DNA of 64,000 nucleotides from Salticus scenicus (Eukaryota > Arthropoda > Arachnida > Araneae > Salticidae), in contig OZ005648.1 of assembly GCA_963930645.1 (NCBI GenBank), positions 1,364,001 to 1,428,000 on the forward strand, written 5' to 3'. Positions 44,521 to 54,604 of the stretch are shown here, in pieces (the stretch's first letter is position 1; every line of letters starts with the position of its first letter). A model generated the notes under the pieces. That model saw only the letters and a list, made by a program, of their open reading frames with translations. It had not been told where the DNA came from and ran no database searches. Made by a program: the position numbers and the translations under genes.

Positions 44521-44645
44521 TGCCCAAAGTTTATGTACTTGGACCACCTAGCACCGATCGAACTTTAATGGCTACAGTATTAGATTTGAAGTTAGATTTG
44601 ACGCATATAACGATTGAAAGTCTTGTTGAAGAGAATATAATACAG
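44521..44645 (+). CDS. AK8: AK8-like exon with first P-loop
   Basis: 125 bp, acceptor TTTGTTTCAG, donor GTAAAC. Reads VPKVYVLGPPSTDRTLMATV, then LDLKLDLTHITIESLVEENI. This is the first beta strand, P-loop and following helix of the first adenylate-kinase unit. The P-loop is GPPSTDRT where active kinases have a GxxGxGK pattern, so the glycine before the lysine is D and the lysine itself is R. The split first codon matches the preceding exon; the exon ends at a codon boundary. Confidence 0.85.
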
Positions 44646-45709
44646 GTAAACAAGCAGAAAGAACTTGTTATTTCTTTTTTCTGATTCCAAAAATATTTTG
44701 ACTTTAACAGCTACTGAGAGTTGAATATGTAGATACACATTCAACTATCTGCATAAATTGTGGGATGAAGAAAATATTATTTTTAAAATTGTGAGAAACC
44801 GCCCGGACGGGCCGACCTTGGTGTTTTATTAGTGACTTAATATAACGAATTTGAACTTCTAGGTCTTCCAAATTATAAATGATGCCCCACCTACAACTTT
44901 AGTGGAATGCAAGAGAAAATTCTGTTTATGGAATGGAAAAAAAAAAAATTCTCTCAATTATTCAACATTATTTTTTTTTCCAGGAACAGTAATTTTGATT
45001 ACGTAAAGCTTACAATTATTGGTAAAGGACTATCAAACTATGTATTATTTTAAGGTATGCATTAGTTCTGATGGAACGTTTAATAGAAATAAATTAAAAC
45101 GTGTTAAAATTTCACCCTAAAACAGCTTATGATAAGTTATATGCAAGTGGGGTGTTTTTCTTTAACACGTTTCAACAAAGATTGAAAAATATTTATGATT
45201 TGCGTTCTGTCTGTCTACATCGACACATTCAAATTTCCGTAAAAATTATTTAGAACGTTTTGAAATTGGTATTTGTTATCCAGGTTCACTAGGCTGGCCT
45301 ATTGGAAATAGCATAAAAAGTATCAATGGCTTATGTTGAGAAATTCTCCAAAAGAATTCCAACACATTACAATCCATGAGAGTTATTTTTTAGAGACTGT
45401 TTCAGTGTATTTACATTGCTTAAAGTATAGCAAAAGTAACATAAAATGCCAAAATGAACAAAAGAATGTTTTCCAGAGAGTGTGGTAGGATTAACGGCAT
45501 CTTATAAAAATACTTAGATACATTAGGCATGCGAATGGAAATTGCTCAAATTGAATTTTCAATTATGTTGAGTTTTTCTTTTTTAATTATTTATTTGTAC
45601 GTGCGCAATGTAGGTCGAATGCAATTTTTAGAGAATATAAGATCAGAATAAATGTGTTTTCTGTAGCTCCATTGGCTATATTCAGACAACAGGCAGCATC
45701 AGGGTCCGA

Positions 45710-46152
45710 TTAAGGGTCCGCTTCCCTCGCCGCCGCCGGAAGCCGAAGCTAATGTTATTCTATGGGAAATTTTTCTTTACAAATAACTTATTAATTTAAT
45801 TAATTCATATTTTTAAATTGTGTTTTCACATTCTGAAAATTCCCAACTGTTTAACTGACGGACCTTTTTCAAAAAATTATTTTTTTAATTTTTTATATTT
45901 TATTTTGAAGCTGCAAAATACGAATTTTCAATATGTGAATTTTTTTCATTTTGCAATTTCAAAATAAAATATTAAAAATTAAAAAAATACATTTTTTAAA
46001 AAGGTCCGTCAATTTAACAGTTGGGAATTTCCTGAATGTGAAAACAGAATTTAAAAATATGAATTAATTAATAAGTTATTTGTAAAGAAACTTTCCCCAT
46101 AGAATAACATTGGCTCGGGCTTCCGGCGACGGTAAGTGAAGAGGGCCGTTAA
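45710..46152. mobile_element. TTAA-flanked foldback MITE, copy 1
   Basis: Begins TTAAGGGTCCGCTTCCCTCG and ends GAAGAGGGCCGTTAA. Arms of about 200 bp share CCGGAAGCC, TAATGTTATTCTATGGG and TTTACAAATAACTTATTAA. The second copy at 58554 has the same ends, and TTAA bounds both copies, suggesting piggyBac-type mobilisation. Confidence 0.75.
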
Positions 46153-46896
46153 GAAAATTACGGATTACAGGTACAACTCGATTCATCGGGATGTTAAATT
46201 TGTGTTGAAGCAATAGTGACAGCGAGGGGGAAAAATAAATAAAAAAATGCGCATTGTGGATGGATGGATGAAGGTAACACCCACACGCATTGTGCGATGT
46301 ACGTTTCAGATTGATAAGCGTGCAAGATTACAGTTTCTAAATTGTTTTTGAAAGTTTGAATGGTTGTAGGAAAAAAAACTGCTGTTAACGATAGGTAGCA
46401 TTTTAAACATAATGCTTAACAGAAAAAGAAAAATCTTAAACTAAAATTTTAGAGTCTTTAGGCTCGGGACGCATGGGCCTAATGAAAAATCAAGGACAGG
46501 ACAACACAAAAACAATCTATGATTTCTCTTTAGTAAAAGCATAAAGATAGTTTTTAAGAGATTTCTTCCCCCATAATTTAAAACAAAATATATTTTAAGG
46601 CATCACCATGAAGGTAAAATAAATTGAAATTTAAACAAAAAAAAAAAAAAAAAAAAAACGGATACGTAAATTTGGAAAGTGTTTTATAATCTATGTGAAG
46701 TTCATGATTTTTATTTCTTATTTAATTAACTGTAGTTGATTTGAGATGTAAAATTTTAACTACATGCATATTTTATGATACGTCATTTGATAGAAGACAT
46801 TTTTCTTTCTTTTTTTCTATTTTGCCTGTCCATAAATATGAAAGGTGAAAATTATGAGATCATGCATCTCTCAATCGTTTTTTTTTCCTCGTCTAG

Positions 46897-47047
46897 TGTT
46901 CTGAAAGAGCTGGCATGATTAAAATGATCAAAAATCGCTTAGAGAAACCTGACTGTGCACGAAGAGGTTGGATTCTTGAGGGTTTTCCTAAAACCGTAAC
47001 GGAAGCTTTCTTACTCCGAAAAGAGGGAGTTTTTCCGACTCATATTG
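46897..47047 (+). CDS. AK8: AK8-like exon (NMP-binding region, unit 1)
   Basis: 151 bp, acceptor CGTCTAG, donor GTAAG. Reads CSERAGMIKMIKNRLEKPDC, then ARRGWILEGFPKTVTEAFLL. The GWILEGFPKT motif corresponds to the adenylate kinase signature GxxLDGFPRT, with D changed to E and R to K. It starts at a codon boundary and ends one base into a codon. Confidence 0.88.
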
Positions 47048-47169
47048 GTAAGATTGAACGAACAGTTTTTATAACTATCAATCATAACGAAGAGTAAAAA
47101 GGTCATTAATATTGATCCATTTGGACTTTCGATTAAATGCCTGCCATATCACACACACACACATATATA

Positions 47170-47386
47170 TACAGTCGGTAACAAAAGTGTCTGAACACTA
47201 GCAAAAATTCCTATGTAAAAAAAGTACGCTTAATATAGTTTTGCTAAATAAATCCTTGTCGAATCCTGCTCTTAGATTGACTAAGAACAGGATTCGACAA
47301 GGATTTATTTAACAAAACAGTATTAAGTGTACTTTTTTTACATAGGAATTTTTGCTAGTGTTCGGATACTTTTGTTACCGACTGTA
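47170..47386. mobile_element. Tc1/mariner-type MITE, copy 3
   Basis: TACAGTCGGTAACAAAAGTG to GTTACCGACTGTA, flanked by TA, about 217 bp. Best preserved of the three full copies. Confidence 0.85.
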
Positions 47387-47455
47387 CATTAGGAATTAAT
47401 TAAGTTAACAATATTAAGTAAGTTATAATAAAAACGCTTTAAAAACGCATCAATT

Positions 47456-47682
47456 AAAATTATATTTAATTAAAAACATTTTAAAAATTATATACAGATT
47501 CGAAGCTTTTCGCTTTCATACACAAAACATCTTCAGGAATTATATTTTTAGGTTTCATATTAGCAGCTTTAAACATATGGGTAATAATTAAAAATATAAT
47601 TCCTGAAGATGCTTTGTATATGAAAGCGGAAAACTTCAAATCTGTATATAATTTTTAAAATGTTTTTAATTAAATGTAAATT
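47456..47682. mobile_element. PLE-type foldback with two hammerhead-like motifs
   Basis: Arms 47456-47550 and 47589-47682 are inverted (TTTAATTAAAAACATTTTAA and its inverse). Each contains a motif of the CTGAAGA...GAAA type. No coding sequence. A third PLE-like family by sequence. Confidence 0.5.
47498..47540 (-). ncRNA. Hammerhead ribozyme-like motif
   Basis: Minus strand: stem I ATTC/GAAT; CTGAAGA; one extra T; stem II GTTTT with AAAGC partner (one G-U pair); GAAA; palindromic stem III AAGCTT; NUH site TTC. The inverted partner at 47599-47641 keeps the core but has a mismatched stem I. Confidence 0.5.
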
Positions 47683-48647
47683 TAATGGTCTCTTCCTTAG
47701 CGTCGTCTGCTCAATTATGTGATAGATGAAAACGAAGAATAGAATTCTGATAATTAAATTAAATATTGTTCTTAAGAACAAAAGTGTTAATATTTAATAC
47801 AAAATAAAATAAAAGTAATATTGTGCATTTGTAAACAGTAGAATAGTTGTATTTGTCAATTTAATAATTTTTTAAAAACACTTTATGTGTGCATTTATTT
47901 TGAACTGTAAAAATCGATTTTAGTATGTTCTAGTGTAACTGTTACATTAACTGATCTAGCAATAAATAATAGCTTCTTCTTGTGAAATGTTTATGGATTA
48001 TAATTTGACATTTTAAAATGTTGTCATTTAATTTAATTGCATGAAGGTGTTACAACAAGTTAATTAACTTAGTTACTGGTCTAAATGGATTTACGCCGTA
48101 CGATGTTGCACTGTCAATGATTTAAGTACCAAAAATCAGAGTATTTAACATGTTCTCCATGAACATCAATGACAAATATAAACTAAATGATGATTGTAAA
48201 TGTATACGGCAAACAAAAGAGGATGAATAATGATATAAAATGGATTAAAAATGATGATGTATAAAATAATAACACAGGTTAAATACGATTGATCAAAAAT
48301 AAGAATAGAAAATATGTTATTTCAGCAATCGCTATAGATATACAAGACTTCGTCTGCTATTTGTTTTTCATCTATCATGTGACCTCTGACGTCAGGTGGG
48401 GAGAGCCCATTAACTGTTTTTATTATAAACTATCAATGACACGTGGTATCCAACATGATCTCTTTTAGAGATAATTTATAATATTAAGTAAGTTGTTATA
48501 CTTTAAATGCAAAGCTAACAAGTCGAAACTTGCCAAGATTATATATTTGATTTATTTGGTACATTTGTTTTGACCTCTCCACTCCAGGCATAACAACCTA
48601 TTAAAGTAAAAATGTTTCGCAATATTACAGTTAACATAATTTAAAAA

Positions 48648-49999
48648 GAAACTAGTTGGCATAGGTGGACTCTGCTCAGTTCCCCATCATATTTATGTTC
48701 TCAGAAATTTCTAGTGCGAGACATATTATAATCATGTTAAAAGAAATGAATTTCACCAGAGCTTGATACAGTCACAGAATGAAATCCCCGCCTAATAGGC
48801 TATCCACCGTTCACTTCGATATATTTATCTTATTCTAATTTATTAATTTATTTTATCGGGGTCATTTCTGTTGTTTAGATTTCATGCTACTATTTCCAAT
48901 ACAATAATCCTCAAAATTCATATTTATATGAAAAATTTACAATTTCGCTATGTTGGTAAAATCGTAAATTACGAATAATTTACGAAAATTTCCTATTAGA
49001 ATATTTGTATTCAATCATGTTCAAACAAATATCATAAACTTAATTTTGAAGTTGTCTAATGTATTTAGGATCCTCAAAATGGAAATTTATGCTCAATTTG
49101 GCCTTATTCTGACATGTTAAGTAAATCGTAAAATCCAAATAACTTACGAATTTTTTTAAATTGGAAAAATCATAGTCTATGATATTCATGCCAGTGTCCT
49201 AAATAATATTTCGAAAGTGGTTTGACATCTTTACGATGAAAATATCCCTCAAGATTGACGTTTATGTGAAATTTTGTTCTATTCTGACATGTTAAGAAAT
49301 TCATAAATTTCCAATAACTTACGAAATCTTTATATTGGAAAATTCATAGTCATTAATATTCATGCCAGTGTCCTAAATAATATTTCAAAAGTAATCTGAC
49401 ATCTTTACGATGAAAATATCTCTCAAAATTGACGTTTATGTGAAATTTTGCCCTATACTGCCATGTTAAGAAATTCGTAAATTTCCAATAACTTGCGAAA
49501 TTTTCAAAGTAGCATATTTATAGTTACTCATGTTCATTCCGGCATCCAAACTGATATTTTAAAACTGGTCTGACACTTTTACAGTAAAAAGTTTCCATTT
49601 AATGCACGTTTAAGTGAATTTTTGTCCTATTCTCCCATGTTAAGAAAATCGTAAATGTCTAATAACTTACGAAGTTTTTAAATTCGAATGTTGCAAATCA
49701 ATAGGGTTCTTGCCAGTGTCGAAAGTAATATTTTAAAACTGATCTGACCTCTCTGCGACAATTTGTTCTTGAGATATCGTGTACACAGACTAACAAACTA
49801 ACGGACTGACCCACTAACAGACTAATACACTAACACTCTAACACACTAACAGACACCCTACAGACAGACACCATAGAAATTGTATCATTTTCGGATTCCT
49901 CACACCTGAAAACGTGTAGAAAAGTAAAAAAACCGAGGTCGAAAATTTTCACGATTACCTAAGTTCCCCATACCTATAGTATGATGGGGAACTAAAAAA
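48648..49999. repeat. AGTTCCCCA repeat, uninterrupted copy
   Basis: Begins ACTAGTTGGCATAGGTGGAC with AGTTCCCCATCATA and ends TAGTATGATGGGGAACT, so its termini are short inverted repeats. The interior has four or more diverged units of about 170 bp with AACTTACGAAATTTT, ATTCATGCCAGTGTC and ACATCTTTACGATGA. No coding sequence. Confidence 0.6.
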
Positions 50000-50461
50000 T
50001 AATAATTTGCAAAAAATTTCAATTTTTGGTCCCCTATCGAGCATTTTTAAGTGCCTTGAGGAAAGGTTAAGAATGCAACTACTACCACCAGTTCCACCTA
50101 TCTCTATCGGTACGGATCGGGGAGAAATGGAATTTACACCAAACTCGATATATATGGATGCTCATTCTAAAAATCTATCTTGACTAATTTTGACGAATAT
50201 TCCTTGATGAATTGCCTCCTAATGCTATTCAGTTTTTTGCACGATTTTTCAGTTTGATGCTTTTTATGATCACAAATCAAGTAAGTCTTATCTCGCGAAA
50301 TTTATTGTCTAACAGGCAGATTATGCGAAACAGTATTATTGTTATCTTAATCATGTTGTAAGTGAAGCAACACACCAGTTGCAGAAAATTGAAACTCTCA
50401 AGTTTATGTAATTACTTGTGCATGTGCATATGGCCATGATTTTGAGAGAAATAGATACAAA

Positions 50462-50650
50462 TACAGTCGAACCTCGTTAACGTGAATCTCAAGGGGGATG
50501 AAAAATTTGTTCATGTTATCAGTAGTTCATGCTATCAGTAACTAATCTTCATATAACGAAACTAATCTTCATTTTGACGGGATTGTGGAAACAGTTCATG
50601 TTAAAAGTAATTCACGTTCACAGTATTCACGTTAACGAGGTTCGACTGTA
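50462..50650. mobile_element. pogo/Tigger-like MITE
   Basis: TACAGTCGAACCTCGTTAAC on the left and GTTAACGAGGTTCGACTGTA on the right: perfect 20-base termini bounded by TA, about 189 bp. CAGTCGAACCTCG-type ends are typical of pogo/Tigger elements. No transposase. Confidence 0.85.
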
Positions 50651-51840
50651 TTTAAATTTGAGAACATTTAGTGTTACTAATAAGTCAGAGAATATTTCGG
50701 AACAAAAAATAAAAAAGGTCAGAATTCGAGGACGTATGGTCACTTTATCACAGGACCTGGACACAAGAATTTTAGGGAACAGATATTTCACATGGGATCA
50801 CAACATTATATTTACCAAGCATTTTTTTAGTAGGAAGTCTTAACCAAGGTTTTACAAACAGCACACATACACACACACACATATATATACATATATAATT
50901 TCAAATTAATATTTTTGTATGCAGAAACTAATATATATTTGTCAATCTGTTAATACTCTTTGTAAGTTTATAGTAGGCTACAGAGAGGGGGGGGGGGTCA
51001 GAAAAGTTGATTATTGAAAACTTAACATAAATGACAATAGGTATTAATATATAGAACGACCGCATCAAAAAGCAACGAGCAATGGATGCCAAACAATGCA
51101 GAACACACTGTTAAAAAAATAGTCCATCGTTTCACTAAAAAGGACGCTCATTAAGCATATTGAGATGCCAAGACTTTGAGATGCCAAACTGTTTTGTGGT
51201 TACTTTTCACCCTTTTAGGGGTGCTTTGCTATTGAAGTGGTGACAGACAGCACACCCAATTTCTTAAATTATTGGTTGCAGTTGAGGTGGAACCCATTTT
51301 CTGGTGAAGCGTTGGATTTTATTTTTACCAGTGTAAGATCTTTGTAAACAAACGTTATAGAATTGTTTCAGGTTGAAATAATGAACCCTGTTTCTTTCAT
51401 CAGGCGAAAAAAAGTAAATGAGATTGCAGCGTGGAAACAACAAGGGTGGTGTTTGTTTACAAAGCTGCATTGTCTTTCTACATATACATAATCCAATTAG
51501 ATTATTTAACTTTTCAGGTAGCCTCGGGTCCTTTCGGGTAAACTTTTAGATTCGAGGTTTTCGAGTTCACCAAATAATTAAATAAATATATTCAAGTAAC
51601 GAACGGAAAACCCCTTCGGAACTACTAAAACAAAGTATGAAGTAAACGAATTGAAATTAGAATGGAGAGAGGAAAAATATTTAAAAGCAATATCAATCGA
51701 AAAAGAGGTTATAAAGTGATGCATACTCAATTAAATTAATTATCGTGGTATGTAAATTGTGTTCCAGATCTTTATTAACAATTCATCATAATAGTTGTTG
51801 TTGTTGTCGTGTGACAAGTGCAGAAAAAAAGTGAAAGGAC
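50651..51840. other. Intronic DNA without recognised gene
   Basis: Contains a CA/TA tract (50867-50895) and a G-run (50989-50997). Nothing else identified. Confidence 0.45.
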
Positions 51841-51844
51841 AAGT

Positions 51845-52100
51845 CAAATTTGACCAAAGGCATGGAGCACAGCCCTGGCCACATCTCCGACTTTTTCGGT
51901 ATAAAGGGTGTCATGGCAGCAGTTGAGGTCTATGTTGAAGTGGGTCGAGGCAACAGAGATGGAATTGAAGAGATACCTCGGATCCAGCTGAGTTCCTGGG
52001 CAGTGCCAGGAACGTAGGTTCTGCGTAGGTTCTGGAGCCGTCGGGCATGATCTTCATACCTCTCATGTGCCCCGTCCGTAATCTGCTGATGGTAGTGGTG
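51845..52100 (-). pseudogene. Non-LTR retrotransposon 3'-end relic
   Basis: Minus strand from about 52095: TISRLRTGHMRGMKIMPDGS, then after a frame change LDPRYLFN, DTLYTEKVGDVARAVLHAFG. This is the C-terminal tail that follows RNase H in many Jockey/I-type non-LTR elements: SRLRTGH, a short zinc-site remnant, then a helix ending AFGQI. It has a frameshift and lacks the zinc cysteines, so it is dead. It is more GC-rich than its surroundings. Confidence 0.6.
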
Positions 52101-52517
52101 ATTCACGGATCATAATAGTAAATTTCATTAAAAAAAAATTGATTAGTTATTAAAACGCAAAGCTGTATAAGCTAAATATGAAGGTTATATGAATGTAAGC
52201 TAAGTATATAAGTTTTGCTTTAAGGAAAACGAGTCGCAATCAAGGAAATCAAATCAAATGAGACGCATTCAAATCTATGCCTTTTTCTTTTAAACTCATT
52301 GAAACTTTCTTCCATTTGATGTTTGAAAATTTTGTGGCATATAAGAATTAATTAATCTTAAAATATATAAAGTAAAGATTAAAAAAGAAAATATATTACT
52401 TTGTTTGTACTTTAAATTTAGATTTCTCTGAGTTAGTTTGACTTACAAATGATAATTAGTGTATTTTATCTTTTGATTATGAACTAAAGATGATTTCTAT
52501 TCTCTTTTTCTTTCAAG

Positions 52518-52559
52518 TCTTGATAGAACCTCACGACTTACCAGAAATGAGTGTGGAAG
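52518..52559 (+). CDS. AK8: AK8-like micro-exon
   Basis: Only 42 bp. Acceptor TTTCTTTCAAG, donor GTAAG. With the split codons it reads VLIEPHDLPEMSVE, matching the strand after the NMP-binding region (family pattern HVIVLSAPD). It starts after one codon base and ends one base into a codon, so it can join either directly to the exon at 57435 or to an unseen exon of the same phase class. The first LID segment expected here was not found. Confidence 0.7.
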
Positions 52560-52876
52560 GTAAGATTTTAATGCAAATCCTATTTTTGGTCACCTAATCT
52601 TTAATGATGATATAAGTGCATTTTAACTTTTAAATAAGTCATTCTAGTTTGCCTGTAATGCACAGCAACGCCAAAGAGGAGTCCATAATTCTGTTTATCA
52701 ACGAAAACTAACTGTTTGCTAACGTATTGTTTGCATTTTAGAAGGTGCTTCTTCGTCTTTAAATTTACAAAAATATTCAATGTATGCTATCATCCTAAAT
52801 TAGCTGGCATACCTTTAATTTAAGATAATTTTTACAAGTTTGAAATCTAATCAGTTGTTAATTTTTATGCCTTTTT

Positions 52877-53854
52877 AGTATTTGGTTCGCCCAGAAAGTG
52901 TTTCTCAGCCGCCCTAAAGAGACACAAATATAAATATACCTGGAAACTTTTTTTTGTAACGAGCAGAGCACTCTACGAGCCGACTCTCAATGTAAGAATC
53001 TGTTCTTTTCGTTGAGGCAGTTCGCATGCAGTTTGAAAAACTGTTTTGAACAAGTTGTTGAGCAGAGTCTATTGAATAAGTTGCATTTTGAGTAAGTCGT
53101 TGAGCACAGTTTATACAATTGCTTTAATTTCAATCTAACAAGTATTTTAATACCTGAAGTATTTCTATTGTTATGCCGTGCGATCCATTTTTATGCGCGA
53201 AATACCGCCATTTCAGAAAAGATCCAGCCTATAACTGTTCTCTGCATTTCGTCGACAGTGCCCAACCAACACCTCCTTCAATAATGCCTCCGAGCTGAGC
53301 TCTACGTCATGGAAGATCGGCCGATTTTATTCAATCAACACTTCATATGATACATGTTGGATAGTGGGGATTGGATGAAATCGGCCGATCTTCCGTGACG
53401 TAGAGCTCAGCTCGCAGGCATTATTACAGGTGGTGTTGGCCCAACTGCCATTTCAGATGCTTAAGCAGATGGATTGTCAGGAACCCATGGTTAACCATCA
53501 CTGTAGGCTGACGAATGCAACGCCATTTCTAAAATGGATCCCAATTTTTGTTACTCGAGCGTATTCAAACATCTGTTATTATAGCATCTGAAAGGGTACC
53601 AGGATTTCTCCGATGACGATGACGGCTAGACATCTATCCCAGGTTAACTTTCCTCTCAGCTGGCGAATATTTGTTTGGCTTTAGTAAGCAGAAATGAGTC
53701 TCACCGTATGCCAAGTGCTTCAATTCCGTTGGTTCTTATGTTTAGATAGAGCTGAGAAAGTGTTGTATCTGTTTCAATAAACTCTTTTACGCAATTATGT
53801 TTCGTGTTGATTTACTGAACCTGCTAAACTTTATTTCTAGACGAACCAAATACT
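52877..53854. mobile_element. Element with AGTATTTGGTTCG inverted ends
   Basis: 13-bp perfect inverted termini (AGTATTTGGTTCG left, CGAACCAAATACT right), about 978 bp apart. A foldback element (53256-53447) is nested inside, and AATAAA occurs near 53778. Could be a TIR transposon or a solo LTR-like unit; the class is uncertain. Confidence 0.4.
53256..53447. mobile_element. Foldback MITE (CAGT ends)
   Basis: CAGTGCCCAACCAACACC on the left and GGTGTTGGCCCAACTG on the right. Arms share GAGCTGAGCTCTACGTCA and AAGATCGGCCGATTT in inverse. hAT-like ends, but no matching 8-bp flanking repeat was seen. Nested in the 52877-53854 element. Confidence 0.65.
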
Positions 53855-53986
53855 TTCATGTAAAAAAAAAAAAAAAAAAAAGCTTGCTTTCTCTTACTGG
53901 AAAGTTAATTTATTCGTATTCAATAAGGATAAATTAATGCATGAGGGATGCACAATGCATGAGGGATGAAATAATGCATTTACTAA

Positions 53987-54604
53987 TAATAACAGGAGAC
54001 TTGGCGTTGGAATATTAAAACCAGAATAAACTACTACGTCAGAAACGCCAAAGAAAAATTGGAAATGCATACAGCTGTTTCGGTAGCCTTATGCGTACCG
54101 TCTTCAAATTTCGTCTAAAAGAACATATGAATTACGTCCGCAAACAAGAAACCAATAAATCGGCTATTTCTAAACATTGCTGGGAGGAAAATCATAATTT
54201 TAAATTTAATTGAGCTAAAATAATTTGCAGGCCTAAATCCATTCACGAACTCGATTTCTTTGAAGCTTTTCATATTTATAAAAATTTTAAAAACCTTGTA
54301 AATTGTGATTTCGCTATTCCCTATTTGTCTGACTGTTGGAAATTTTATATTCAGTCCACATTTTTTTAATTTTTCTACTGTTTACACAGCTAACTTTCCT
54401 AAATTCCTATTGGCCACTCTCCCCACCTTTCCCGTAATCCTATTGGTTGAACTAAATTCTGAACTCTCTCCTATATATACGAGCACTTCTCCGGATTCAG
54501 AAGCCTTTTTGCACTGAAGACGATACGCATAAGGCTACCGAAACAGCTGTATGAATTTCCAATTTTTCTTTGGCGTTTCTGACGTAGTAGTTTATTCTGA
54601 TTTC
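53987..54604 (+). mobile_element. 5'-truncated Penelope-like element
   Basis: An inverted terminal-repeat segment (53987-54110) precedes a coding relic and a forward terminal repeat (about 54440-54604). This is the inverted-left/forward-right layout known for Penelope-like insertions. Terminal segments match the pair at 39283-39625. Hammerhead-like motifs occur at 54065-54109 (minus; core C changed to T) and 54511-54555 (plus; stem I weakened), so both look inactive. Confidence 0.7.
54112..54357 (+). pseudogene. GIY-YIG endonuclease C-terminal relic (PLE)
   Basis: Frame reads FRLKEHMNYVRKQETNKSAI, SKHCWEENHNFKF, a TGA stop, then AKIICRPKSIHELDFFEAFH, IYKNFKNLVNCDFAIPYLSD. The RLKEH, HCW...H and ELDFFEAFHI signatures are those of the C-terminal nuclease of endonuclease-bearing Penelope-like elements. 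Reverse transcriptase is missing and one in-frame stop is present. Confidence 0.75.
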
